From NCBI GenBank assembly GCA_963757115.1, contig CAVWQV010000006.1:620001-684000 (forward strand): a DNA stretch of 64,000 nt, given 5' to 3'. Under the pieces are notes generated by a model. It had not been told where the DNA came from, did not search any database, and worked only from the letters and a program-made list of their open reading frames with translations. This stretch comes from CAVWQV01 sp963757115. GTDB lineage: Bacteria; Pseudomonadota; Alphaproteobacteria; Acetobacterales; Acetobacteraceae. Positions 54,237 through 63,107 of the stretch are shown piece after piece (position 1 is the stretch's first letter; every line of letters starts with the position of its first letter). A program made the translations under genes and the position numbers.

Positions 54237-55319
54237 ATGGGCAATAACGAACACGACAGAGCGGCGTTGCCGTCGCCACCATCGCGCCTGCCATCCATTG
54301 AGCTTGGCGCGGGGGTCCGCATCGAAACACCGGTGATCCTCGCGCCGATGTCCGGGGTCACGGACCTGCCATTCCGCCGTCTGGCTAAGGGGGAAGGGGC
54401 CGGAATGGTGGTATCGGAGATGATCGCGTCTTGGGCGATGGTGCGTGAGAACCGGCAGACCTTGCGCATGGCGGACGTCGACGGGTGCGGCGGTCTGTCC
54501 GCGGTGCAGCTCGCCGGTTGTGACCCGGCGGCGATGGCGGAGGCCGCCCGGCTCGCGGTGGATCGCGGCGCCGACCTGATCGACATCAATTTCGGCTGTC
54601 CGGTGAAGAAGGTGGCGGTGGGCCAGCAGGCGGGGTCGGCGTTGATGCGCGACGAAATCGGGGCCGCGCGCCTGCTTGAGGCGACGGTCGCGGCGGTTGC
54701 GGTACCCGTCACGCTGAAGATGCGCATGGGCTGGGACCACGCCAACCTGAACGCCCCGCGTCTGGCGGAGATCGCCGAGCGGTCGGGTATCCGCATGGTG
54801 ACCGTGCACGGCCGCACGCGCCAGCAATTCTACACCGGCCGCGCCGATTGGGGGTTTATCGCTCGGGTTAAGGCGGCGGTCGCGATCCCGGTGATCGCCA
54901 ACGGCGACATCGTCACCGAAGAGGACGCGGCGACCGCGTTGCGCCTCTCGGGGGCGGACGGCGTGATGCTGGGCAGGGGCTGCTACGGCCGGCCCTGGTT
55001 TGCCCGACAGGTCGCGCACTTCCTCCGCTACGGCGTCAAGGCTGCCGAGCCGTCGCTCGCGCGCCAGAAGGCGGTGCTGCTCGCGCACTACGACGCGGTG
55101 CTCGGCTATTTCGGCCGCGATGCGGGGCTTCGGCTGGCCCGCAAACACCTCGGCTGGTACTCCCGCGGATTGCCGGGCTCCGCCAGCTTCCGTGCCTTGG
55201 CCAACCGGCTGGCCGACCCCGCCGAGGTGGTCCGGCTGGTGCACGACTTCTACGATCCGCTGATCGCCCGCGGGGCGGCGCGCGAGTTGGCGCCCGCGCT
55301 CGACGCAGAGGCGGCATGA
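54237..55319 (+). CDS. dusB: tRNA-dihydrouridine synthase DusB
   Basis: 360 residues, TIM-barrel FMN enzyme reducing uridines in tRNA. It has VILAPMSGVTDLPFRRLAKGEGAGMVVSEM, the catalytic cysteine in INFGCPVKKVAVGQQAGSALMRD, and HGRTRQQFYTGRADWGFI. The gene lies upstream of ntrBC, the standard arrangement in proteobacteria (dusB-fis or dusB-ntrBC). It diverges from ispDF over 78 bases. Its stop overlaps ntrB by four bases. Confidence 0.93.
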   Translation: MGNNEHDRAALPSPPSRLPSIELGAGVRIETPVILAPMSGVTDLPFRRLAKGEGAGMVVSEMIASWAMVRENRQTLRMADVDGCGGLSAVQLAGCDPAAMAEAARLAVDRGADLIDINFGCPVKKVAVGQQAGSALMRDEIGAARLLEATVAAVAVPVTLKMRMGWDHANLNAPRLAEIAERSGIRMVTVHGRTRQQFYTGRADWGFIARVKAAVAIPVIANGDIVTEEDAATALRLSGADGVMLGRGCYGRPWFARQVAHFLRYGVKAAEPSLARQKAVLLAHYDAVLGYFGRDAGLRLARKHLGWYSRGLPGSASFRALANRLADPAEVVRLVHDFYDPLIARGAARELAPALDAEAA

Positions 55320-56470
55320 GCAAAGCGACGCTCCGCAAGCGCACGTTGTCGGTGTTTACGCGGCCGGTGCCCGAGCCGCCGCGCGTACCTGAAGCGGCGC
55401 TGATTCTCGGCGCGTTGCCGGTTCCCGTGGTGCTGCTGAATGGCGATGACCGCTTCGTCTATGTCAATCAGGCGGCGGAGCAGTTCCTCGGCATCTCTGC
55501 GGCGCAGCTCGCGCCCATGCGGGTGACCGATCTTTTCCAGCCGGACAGCCCCCTCCTGCTGCTGATCGCCTATGCCCGGCGCGGCGAGGTGACGGTTGCC
55601 GATCACGACCTGACCCTGGAGAGCCAGCGCCTCCATAAGCCGGGCATCGCCATCCAGATCACCCCGGTGCTGGAGCTGCCGGGTGCCGTGCTGCTGGTGA
55701 TGCAAGACGCCTCAGCGGCGCGCGCGCTCGACCGGCAGCTGTCGTTCCGTGGTGCGGCACGCAGCGTGAGCGGCATGGCGGCGGTGCTGGCCCATGAGGT
55801 GAAGAATCCGCTTTCCGGAATCAGGGGCGCGGCCCAGGTGCTCGAAGCGAGTGTCGCGGAAAGCGATCGTGAGCTTACCTTGCTGATCCGCGACGAGGCG
55901 GACCGCATCCGCGATCTCGTGGACCGGATGGAGTTATTCGGCGAGAAGGCGATCGAGCGGCAGGCAGTCAACATCCATCGCGTGCTCGAGCACGTCCGCA
56001 AGCTCGCGCAAAGCGGGTTCGCCGCGCACATCCGGTTCAGCGAGGTGTACGACCCATCCCTGCCGCCGGTATGGGGCAACCGCGACCAACTTGTGCAGAC
56101 CCTGCTCAATTTGGTGAAGAACGCGGCGGAAGCGATCACCGACGCGGAAAACCCGCATGGCGAGATCGTGCTGGCGACCGCGTTTCAGCACGGCCGTCGC
56201 GTCGCGATTCCGGGCTCGCAGACCCGCGTCGATCTGCCGCTGATCGTGACGGTGCGCGACAATGGCCCCGGCATTCCCGAAGACCTTCGTCCGCATCTCT
56301 TCGAGCCGTTCGTCACCTCGAAGTCATCGGGCAACGGACTAGGCCTGGCGCTGGTCGCCAAGATCGTGGGCGACCATGGCGGCCTGATCGAGGTCGATAG
56401 CCGCCCAGGGCGAACGGAGTTTCGCCTGCATCTGCCCGTGGTCGTCGACAAGGATAGCGACGGCCCCTAA
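55316..56470 (+). CDS. ntrB: Nitrogen regulation sensor histidine kinase NtrB
   Basis: 384 residues, soluble. An N-terminal PAS domain (PVPVVLLNGDDRFVYVNQAAEQFL) is followed by the DHp helix with phospho-acceptor His160 in LAHEVKNPLSGIRGAAQVLE, the N-box LLNLVKNAAEAI, and G boxes DNGPGIPEDL and SGNGLGLALVAKIVGDHGG. NtrB phosphorylates NtrC under nitrogen limitation and is reversed with GlnB. The ATG overlaps dusB; ntrC follows 18 bases on. Confidence 0.93.
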   Translation: MSKATLRKRTLSVFTRPVPEPPRVPEAALILGALPVPVVLLNGDDRFVYVNQAAEQFLGISAAQLAPMRVTDLFQPDSPLLLLIAYARRGEVTVADHDLTLESQRLHKPGIAIQITPVLELPGAVLLVMQDASAARALDRQLSFRGAARSVSGMAAVLAHEVKNPLSGIRGAAQVLEASVAESDRELTLLIRDEADRIRDLVDRMELFGEKAIERQAVNIHRVLEHVRKLAQSGFAAHIRFSEVYDPSLPPVWGNRDQLVQTLLNLVKNAAEAITDAENPHGEIVLATAFQHGRRVAIPGSQTRVDLPLIVTVRDNGPGIPEDLRPHLFEPFVTSKSSGNGLGLALVAKIVGDHGGLIEVDSRPGRTEFRLHLPVVVDKDSDGP

Positions 56471-56488
56471 CCGAGAGCCCAGCACCCC

Positions 56489-57943
56489 ATGGCGCTTCCG
56501 ACTGTTCTCGTCGCGGATGACGACCGTTCCATCCGAACGGTGCTGACACAGGCGCTCGGCCGCTCGGGCTATCAGGTGCGCACCACCGGCAACGCCGCCA
56601 CGCTGTGGCGATGGGTGGAGGAGGGGGAGGGAGACCTCGTCATTACCGACGTGGTCATGCCGGACGAGAATGGGCTCGACCTCATCCCGCGCATCAAGCG
56701 CGCGCGCCCCGACCTCCGGGTCGTGGTGATGAGCGCGCAGTCGACATTGATGACAGCGGTGAAGGCCACCCAACGCGGCGCGTTCGAGTATCTGCCCAAA
56801 CCGTTCGATTTGCAGGAGTTGCTGGGCGTGGTCGGACGAGCGCTCGCGCAGCCGGCTCCCCCGGTCGTCCTCGTGCCCACCGAGCAGCGCGACCGCGACG
56901 AGCCGCTGCCCTTGATCGGCCGCAGCCCAGCGATGCAGGAAATCTATCGCACTGTAGCGCGGCTCACCACCGCCGACCTCACGGTGATGATCAACGGCGA
57001 GTCCGGAACCGGGAAGGAACTGATCGCGCGCGCCCTGCACAATTTCGGCAAGCGCCGCGCGGGCCCGTTCGTGCCGATCAACATGGCGGCCATCCCGCGG
57101 GAGCTCATCGAGAGCGAGCTGTTCGGCCACGAGCGCGGCGCATTCACCGGGGCGACAAGCCGCACACCGGGGCGGTTCGAGCAGGCCAACGGCGGCTCGC
57201 TGTTCCTCGACGAGATCGGCGACATGCCGCCCGAAGCACAAACCCGCCTGCTTCGGGTGTTGCAGGAAGGAGAGTTCACCTCCGTTGGCGGCCGCCAAAG
57301 CATCAAGGCCAACGTCCGGATCATCGCCGCGACACACCGCGACCTCCGCTCGGCCATCCGCAGTGGTCAGTTCCGGGAAGATTTGTTCTATCGTCTCAAC
57401 GTGGTGCCAATCCGTCTGCCGCCGTTGCGCGAGCGGCTAGAGGACATCCCGCCGCTGGCATCGCACTTCCTCGAACGGGCGCGCGAGGATGGCCTGCCGG
57501 CCAAGTCGCTGGACCAGGGGGCGATCGACCGACTGAAGAGCTATCGCTGGCCCGGCAATGTACGCGAACTCGAGAACCTGATGCGCCGCATGGCCGCGCT
57601 CTGCCCGGAGGACACGATCACCGGAGGGCTGGTGGATACGGAGCTGGCCGAGGCGGCACCCATCTCCGACGAACCCGCCCTGACTGCGTCCACCCCCGAG
57701 CCGCTGGCCCGGGCGGTCGAGCGCCACATCCGTCAGTTCCTTTCCGCCCACGCGGACGGCCTGGCACCCTCGGACATCTATGACCGGGTGATCGCCGAAG
57801 TGGAGCGGCCATTGATCCAGATGACCTTGGCGGCCACGCGCGGCAACCAGATCAAGGCAGCCGCGATGTTGGGGCTGAACCGGAACACGCTGCGCAAGAA
57901 GATACGGGACCTCGATATCCCGGTGGTCCGAGGCCTGGCGTAA
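56489..57943 (+). CDS. ntrC: Nitrogen regulation response regulator NtrC
   Basis: 484 residues in three domains. The receiver has phospho-Asp54 (VITDVVMPDENGLDL) and the conserved lysine in YLPKPFDL. The AAA+ sigma54-activator domain has GESGTGKELIARALH, the sigma54 loop ERGAFTGATS and GGSLFLDEIGDMP. A C-terminal Fis-type HTH ends with NQIKAAAMLGLNRNTLRKKI. All functional motifs are present. It activates glnA, amt and related genes with RpoN. Confidence 0.95.
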   Translation: MALPTVLVADDDRSIRTVLTQALGRSGYQVRTTGNAATLWRWVEEGEGDLVITDVVMPDENGLDLIPRIKRARPDLRVVVMSAQSTLMTAVKATQRGAFEYLPKPFDLQELLGVVGRALAQPAPPVVLVPTEQRDRDEPLPLIGRSPAMQEIYRTVARLTTADLTVMINGESGTGKELIARALHNFGKRRAGPFVPINMAAIPRELIESELFGHERGAFTGATSRTPGRFEQANGGSLFLDEIGDMPPEAQTRLLRVLQEGEFTSVGGRQSIKANVRIIAATHRDLRSAIRSGQFREDLFYRLNVVPIRLPPLRERLEDIPPLASHFLERAREDGLPAKSLDQGAIDRLKSYRWPGNVRELENLMRRMAALCPEDTITGGLVDTELAEAAPISDEPALTASTPEPLARAVERHIRQFLSAHADGLAPSDIYDRVIAEVERPLIQMTLAATRGNQIKAAAMLGLNRNTLRKKIRDLDIPVVRGLA

Positions 57944-57961
57944 CAGCGGCAGAGTGCGCTT

Positions 57962-60200
57962 TTGAACGTTTCGCCCGATCCCGGCTCGCTCGCCCCGGCA
58001 CCCGACGCCGAGCCGCCACGCGCTTCGGGCCGCTCGCGGTCCAGCCGGTTGGCCGACGTCCTGCTCGGCAAAGTTGCGACGCTCGTGCTTGCCGCGGTGG
58101 CGCTGGTGCTGGGCTTCATCACCTTCGTGACGCTTGCCCGCGGCTCGCCTTACGGGCTCGGCCAGAAGGTCGGCGTCGGCATGGTGCTCGCCAACCTGTC
58201 CGTTCTGCTCGCGCTCGGCGCAGTGCTGGCGGGGCGGATCACCCGGGTCTGGGTCGAACGGCGGCGCGGCTCGGCCGGAGCGCAGCTGCATGTCCGGCTG
58301 GTGATGCTGTTCAGCGTGGTCACCGTGGTGCCCACCATCGTGATCGCCGTGTTCGCCACCGCCTTCTTTCACTTCGGCATCCAGGCCTGGTTCAACGAAC
58401 CGGTGCGCGCTGCGCTCAACGAGTTGCTCGAAGTGTCCCGGGGCTATCTCGAAGAGCACGAGAACAACATCCGGTCGGTGGCACTCGAGATGGCCGCCGA
58501 CATGGCGCGCGCCGGCAACTTCTTTTCCGCCGACCCCGAGACCTTCGGGCAGTTCCTTGCCAGCCAGACCGCGCTCCGGGGATTGACGGAGGCGGTGATC
58601 TACGAGCCCGTCACCGGGCAGGTGATGGCGTCCGCCGGCATGCTCTCGGGCCTGGGGGCGGAGCCCGCGCCCGCCTGGGCGACCGAGCGCGCCCGCACCG
58701 GCGATGTGGCGGTGGTTCCCGGGGGCGATCACACCCGGGTGCGGGCCGTGGTGCAGCTCAATTCCACCCCGTCGCTCATGCTGATGATCGGCCGGCCGAT
58801 CGACCCGCAGATCCTCGACCACATGGTGAGCACGGAAACCGCGGTCGCGGAATACGAACGGCTGGACCAGAACCGCTCGTGGTTGCAGCTGGCATTTGCC
58901 TGGATCTTCGCCCTGCTCGCCCTTCTCGTGCTCTCGGCGGCGGTGCTCATCGGCCTGGTGATGGCCAACCAGATCGCGCGGCCGATCGGTCGGCTCATTC
59001 ATGCCGCCGAGCGGGTGCGAGGCGGCGACCTTGAGACGCGCGTGCCGGAAACCGCCCGGGAAGACGAGATCGCCGGCCTCTCGCGGGCGTTCAATCGCAT
59101 GACGGGCCAGCTTGCCGCCCAGCGCTCAGAGCTGATGGCGGCCTACGGCCAGATCGACGAGCGGCGGCGCTTTACCGAGGCCGTCCTTTCCGGGCGTCTC
59201 GGCCGGCGTGATCGGGTTAGACGCGGCCGGCGGCATCGAGCTGCCTAATCGCGCGGCCAGCACCTTGCTCGGCCGCGACCTGATGGCGGCGCTCGGCCAG
59301 GACTTGGCAACCGTGGTCCCGGAGTTCGCGGGGCTGGTGCGCGCGGGCATGGCCGCCCCCGACCGCGCGCTCACGGAGGAGGTCCGGATCGGCCCCGCCA
59401 ACCACCGGCGCACGCTCCTCGTCCGGGTCGGCGCCGACCGCCAGGGCGGGCGCACCGACGGTTTCGTGGTGACGTTCGACGACATCACCGAACTGCAGTC
59501 GGCGCAGCGCAAGGCGGCGTGGGCTGACGTCGCGCGTCGGATCGCGCACGAGATCAAGAACCCGCTGACACCGATCCAGCTCTCGGCCGAGCGCCTCAAG
59601 CGCCGCTTCGCCAAGGAGATCACCTCGGACCCCGAGACGTTTACGACATGTGCCGATACCATCGTGCGGCACGTCGGCGACATCGGCCGCATGGTCGACG
59701 AGTTCTCGGCCTTCGCGCGAATGCCGCAGCCGGTGATCCGGCCCGCCGACGTGGGCCGCATCGTCCGCGAGGCGCTCGTGCTGCAGAAGACCGCCCGACC
59801 GGAGATCGAGTGGGTCACGAGCATTCCGGAGCGCGGGCCGATCGCACCCTGCGACAGCCGGCTGCTCGGCCAGGCGCTTACCAACCTCCTGCAGAACGCC
59901 GCCGATGCGATTGCCATGCGACCGGGGGCGGGGCGGATCGCGCTATCCGTCGAGGAATTGGCGGACGAGGTGCGGATCGCGGTGGCCGATGACGGGATCG
60001 GCCTGCCGGCGGCGGATCGCAGCCAGCTCACGGAGCCATACGTCACGCACAAGGCTAAGGGCACGGGCCTCGGCCTTGCCATCGTCAAGAAGATCATGGA
60101 GGACCATGGAGGCCACCTTGGACTCGACGATCGCCCTGAGGGAGGGCCGGGTGCGGTGGCCACGCTTACGTTGCCATTGAAGGTTGTCGATGCCGCATGA
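57962..60200 (+). CDS. ntrY: Sensor histidine kinase NtrY, one apparent frameshift near 59194
   Basis: About 745 residues from TTG 57962. It has several N-terminal membrane helices (LVLAAVALVLGFITFV, VVTVVPTIVIAVFATAF), a periplasmic sensor region, another helix, a HAMP domain (MANQIARPIGRLIHAAERV) and a PAS region. At VLSG one extra base shifts the frame; it continues VSAGVIGLDAAGGIELPNRAAS and then the kinase core with RRIAHEIKNPLTPIQLSAERLKRRF (phospho-His) and KGTGLGLAIVKKIMEDHGG. NtrY senses an extracytoplasmic or redox signal and works with NtrX. Its stop overlaps the ntrX start by 11 bases. Confidence 0.9.
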
Positions 60201-61587
60201 GATCCTGATCGTCGATGACGAACCGGACATCCGGCTGCTCATCGAGGGCCTGCTTCGCGACGAGGGGTACGAGACCCGGCAGGCCGCCGACTTCGGGCTC
60301 GGCCATCGCGGCGTTCCGGGCCCGACGCCCGTCCGCCGTGCTTCTTGACGTCTGGCTGCAGGGCTCGGAGCTCGACGGGCTGGGTATCCTACAAGCGTTG
60401 CACAGCGAGCAGCCGCAGGTGCCGGCGGTGATGATCTCCGGCCACGGGACGATCGAGACTGCCGTGCAAGCCATCCAGCATGGCGCGTACGACTTCATCG
60501 AGAAGCCGTTCCAGTCCGATCGGCTGCTTCTGGTGATCCGAAGGGCGCTGGAAGCGGCCGCGCTTGCCCGCGAGAACGCCGAGCTGCGCTTGCGGGCCGG
60601 GCCGGAAACCAGCCTGACCGGCAACAGCCCTGCGATCAGCGCACTGCGTGCGGGAGTGGAGAAAGTAGCCCCGACCGGCTCACGCGTGCTGATCCAAGGG
60701 CCAGCCGGCTCCGGTAAGGAGGTGGCTGCGCGCATGATCCATGCGCGCTCCCGCCGGGCGGAAGGCCCGTTCGTGATGCTAAACTGCGCGACCCTGGCCC
60801 CAGCGCGCTTCGAGGAGGCGCTGTTCGGCATCGAGACCGGGGTCGATCCCGTAGTGCAGCCACGTCGGGCCGGAGTGCTGGAGCGCGCGCACGGCGGCAC
60901 GTTGCTGCTCGACGAGGTCTCCGACATGCCGCTCGAGACGCAGGGCAAGATCGTGCGGGCCTTGCAGGACCAGACCTTCGAGCGGCTGGGTGGCTCGGCC
61001 CGGGTGAAGGTGGATGTGCGCGTCATCGCCACCAGCAACCGCGACCTGCAGACGGAGATCGCCGCCGGGCGTTTCCGCGAGGATCTCTACTATCGGCTCG
61101 CCGTCGTGCCGCTCAAGGTGCCGGCACTGCGGGACCGGCGCGAGGACGTTCCGGCACTGGCGCGCCTGTTCATGTGCCGCTCGGCCGAGTCCTCGGGATG
61201 GCGGAGCGGGAGTTGTCGGCCGACGTGCTTACGGCCTTGCAGGCCTATGACTGGCCGGGAAATGTGCGCCAGCTGCGCAACCTGATCGACTGGCTGCTCA
61301 TCATGGCTCCGGGCGGGGCGTCCGACCCGATCCGCGCCGACATGCTGCCTCCGGAGATCAGCTCCAGCGCGCCCGCGCTGCTGACCATCGATCCCTCGGC
61401 GGACATCATGGCGCTGCCGCTCCGCGAGGCGCGCGATCTGTTTGAAACCCAGTATTTGCAGTCCCAGCTGCTCCGTTTTGGCGGGAACATCAGCCGCACC
61501 GCGCAGTTCGTCGGGATGGAGCGGAGCGCGTTGCACCGCAAGCTGAAGCAGCTCGGCGTGAACTCGGACGATCGGAACAGCGCTTAG
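60190..61587 (+). CDS. ntrX: Response regulator NtrX, two apparent frameshifts
   Basis: About 465 residues. It starts MPHEILIVDDEPDIRLLIEG; an extra base near 60292 moves to AIAAFRARRPSAVLLDVWLQGSELDGL, giving the receiver Asp. The AAA+ part has GPAGSGKEVAARMIHARS and GGTLLLDEVSDMPLETQGKIVRAL, but the GAFTGA loop is missing, as is usual for alphaproteobacterial NtrX, which therefore need not use sigma54. A missing G near 61196 is followed by MAERELSADVLTALQAYDWPGNVRQL and the Fis-type HTH (GNISRTAQFVGMERSALHRK). The two slips cancel in length. hfq, the common next gene, is absent. Confidence 0.9.
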
Positions 61588-61612
61588 CCGTCGAGCGCGT
61601 CGGGCGACGGCT
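61586..61612. terminator. Hairpin after ntrX (convergent with XRE regulator)
   Basis: AGCCGTCG at 61586-61593 pairs perfectly with CGACGGCT at 61605-61612 around an 11-base loop. The stem begins within the ntrX stop codon. No T-run; probably terminates the ntr operon. Confidence 0.55.
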
Positions 61613-61654
61613 CGCCTACAATAGTTGACCCCTGACGCAGCCGAGCCAGCACGC

Positions 61655-62524
61655 TCACGCCTTGGCGGAAGCACGCAGAGCATCGACGCGCCGATCGTCT
61701 GGCGCAATGGGTTGACCGGACCGTGCCGCACTCCCGGCTCTCCGTTGCAGGATCTCCGCCGTGGCCGCGTCCGCGGGATAGAAGCATTCGAGCGCCAACT
61801 CCGACAACGTGACGTCGACCGGTGTGCCGAAGGTGGTCACGGTGCTGAACAACGCGAGCACGCCAGCCTCCGTGGCCAGTTCGAGCGGTAGGATCATCCC
61901 TGCGTAATCCCGAGCCGGCCGACGTGGACCGGTTACAACGGGCGCGGGATAGCTCCGCAGTTCGGCTTCGAGCCCGATCAGCACGGGATCGCCGCTCGTT
62001 TCCGCCTGCTGGCGCACGCGCTCCAGCAGGTGTCCGCGCCACTCGGCGAAATTGACGATCCGCGGCGCCAGGCCATCCGGGTGCAGCGCAAGGCGCATCA
62101 CGTTAACCGGCGGACGCAGCAACGCATGGCTCACGCCGGCGATCAAAAGGTCGGCGGCGTCGTTGCCTGCGATCAACGTCCAGTGCCGGTCCACGGCAAC
62201 CGCGGGGTAGGGGTCATGACCCTGCAATACGAGGTCCACCGCGCGCCGTGCGGCGGCAAGCGTGGGATCGTCCAGCCGGCGTTCGCTGAAGGCCGGCGCA
62301 TAGCCTGCGGCCCCGAGCAGAAGATTGCGGTCACGTAGCGGAACCGCCAGGTGCTCCGCCAGATGAAGCACCATGCTGCGGCTCGGCTGCGCTCGGCCGG
62401 TTTCGAGGAAGCTGAGATGCCGGGTCGAGGTTTCCCCGGCCATGGCCAGATCAAGCTGACTTAAGCGCCGCCGTTGGCGCCATTGCCTGAGCAGGGTTCC
62501 GAACGTTTGCGCGGTTTCCGACAT
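61655..62524 (-). CDS. XRE-family transcriptional regulator with MmyB-like ligand domain
   Basis: 289 residues. The N-terminal helix-turn-helix (LLRQWRQRRRLSQLDLAMAGETSTRHLSFLETGRAQPSR) is followed by the MmyB-like domain with NLLLGAAGYAPAFSE, HWTLIAGNDAADLL and VNVMRLALHPDGLAPRIVNF. These regulators bind a fatty-acid-like or small hydrophobic ligand in a PAS-like pocket and usually control an adjacent divergent gene, here the NTF2-like gene at 62660. The intergenic space holds an ACCTC-G-GAGGT palindrome that could be its operator (inference). Confidence 0.87.
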   Translation of the reverse strand: MSETAQTFGTLLRQWRQRRRLSQLDLAMAGETSTRHLSFLETGRAQPSRSMVLHLAEHLAVPLRDRNLLLGAAGYAPAFSERRLDDPTLAAARRAVDLVLQGHDPYPAVAVDRHWTLIAGNDAADLLIAGVSHALLRPPVNVMRLALHPDGLAPRIVNFAEWRGHLLERVRQQAETSGDPVLIGLEAELRSYPAPVVTGPRRPARDYAGMILPLELATEAGVLALFSTVTTFGTPVDVTLSELALECFYPADAATAEILQRRAGSAARSGQPIAPDDRRVDALRASAKA

Positions 62525-62561
62525 GCTTGGAGATTAGCGCGGACCGCCAAGCGCCTCCATG

Positions 62562-62572
62562 ACCTCGGAGGT
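62562..62572. promoter_or_regulatory. Small palindrome in XRE/NTF2 divergent region
   Basis: ACCTC-G-GAGGT at 62562-62572 is a perfect 5-1-5 inverted repeat 38 bases before the regulator ATG. It is a candidate operator for self-control and for the NTF2-like gene. Confidence 0.3.
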
Positions 62573-62659
62573 AATCGACCGCGCAGGCGGTTCCCCGTTT
62601 GCTGCCGCCCGGGTCGAGGCGGCGCGGGCCGCCGAGCCCGCAAGCAGGGAACATCGACA

Positions 62660-63031
62660 ATGAGCACAGTGAACGAGATCGTCGCCAGCTACATCGGCGC
62701 TTGGAACGAAACGGATGCGGGTCGCCGCCGCGATATCATTGCGCGAACCTGGAGCGAGAGCGGCAGCTACCAGGACGCGCATCGCGAGGGCACGGGGCAC
62801 GGCGCCATCGATGCGATGATCGCGGCCGCTCAGGCGCAATTCCCTGGCTACCGCCTCCGTTTATCGAGCGGCATCGAGGCGCACCACGACCGCGTCCGCT
62901 TCAGTTGGGTCGCCGGAGGCACGGAAGCAGCACCGCTGTTCATCGCCGGCACCGATTACGCCACACTAGCGGGCGACGGCCGCCTCGCCGCCGTGACCGG
63001 CTTCGTCGACGCCATGCCGCACATGGGCTGA
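62660..63031 (+). CDS. Nuclear transport factor 2 / SnoaL-like protein
   Basis: 123 residues from ATG 62660. It has the cone-shaped NTF2 pattern: IVASYIGAWNETDAGRRRDIIARTW, YQDAHREGTGHGAIDAMIAAAQAQFPGYRL and a beta-sheet half ending DGRLAAVTGFVDAMP. Such proteins are often small-molecule isomerases, cyclases or binding proteins and are commonly controlled by a divergent MmyB-type XRE regulator, as here. Substrate unknown. Confidence 0.83.
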   Translation: MSTVNEIVASYIGAWNETDAGRRRDIIARTWSESGSYQDAHREGTGHGAIDAMIAAAQAQFPGYRLRLSSGIEAHHDRVRFSWVAGGTEAAPLFIAGTDYATLAGDGRLAAVTGFVDAMPHMG

Positions 63032-63049
63032 GAGCAGCACTCGAGGACG

Positions 63050-63087
63050 GCGCCGCTCCCGCTCGAACACTCGGACGGGAGCGGCGC
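63050..63087. terminator. Strong bidirectional hairpin, shared stem with 20078-20105
   Basis: GCGCCGCTCCCG at 63050-63061 pairs perfectly with CGGGAGCGGCGC at 63076-63087, loop of 14 bases. It sits between two convergent stops. The nine-base core GCCGCTCCC is the same as in the inverted repeat of the sugar transporter operon, which suggests a small dispersed palindromic family. Confidence 0.65.
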
Positions 63088-63107
63088 AACGAGTAGCTGA
63101 ACTCCGA

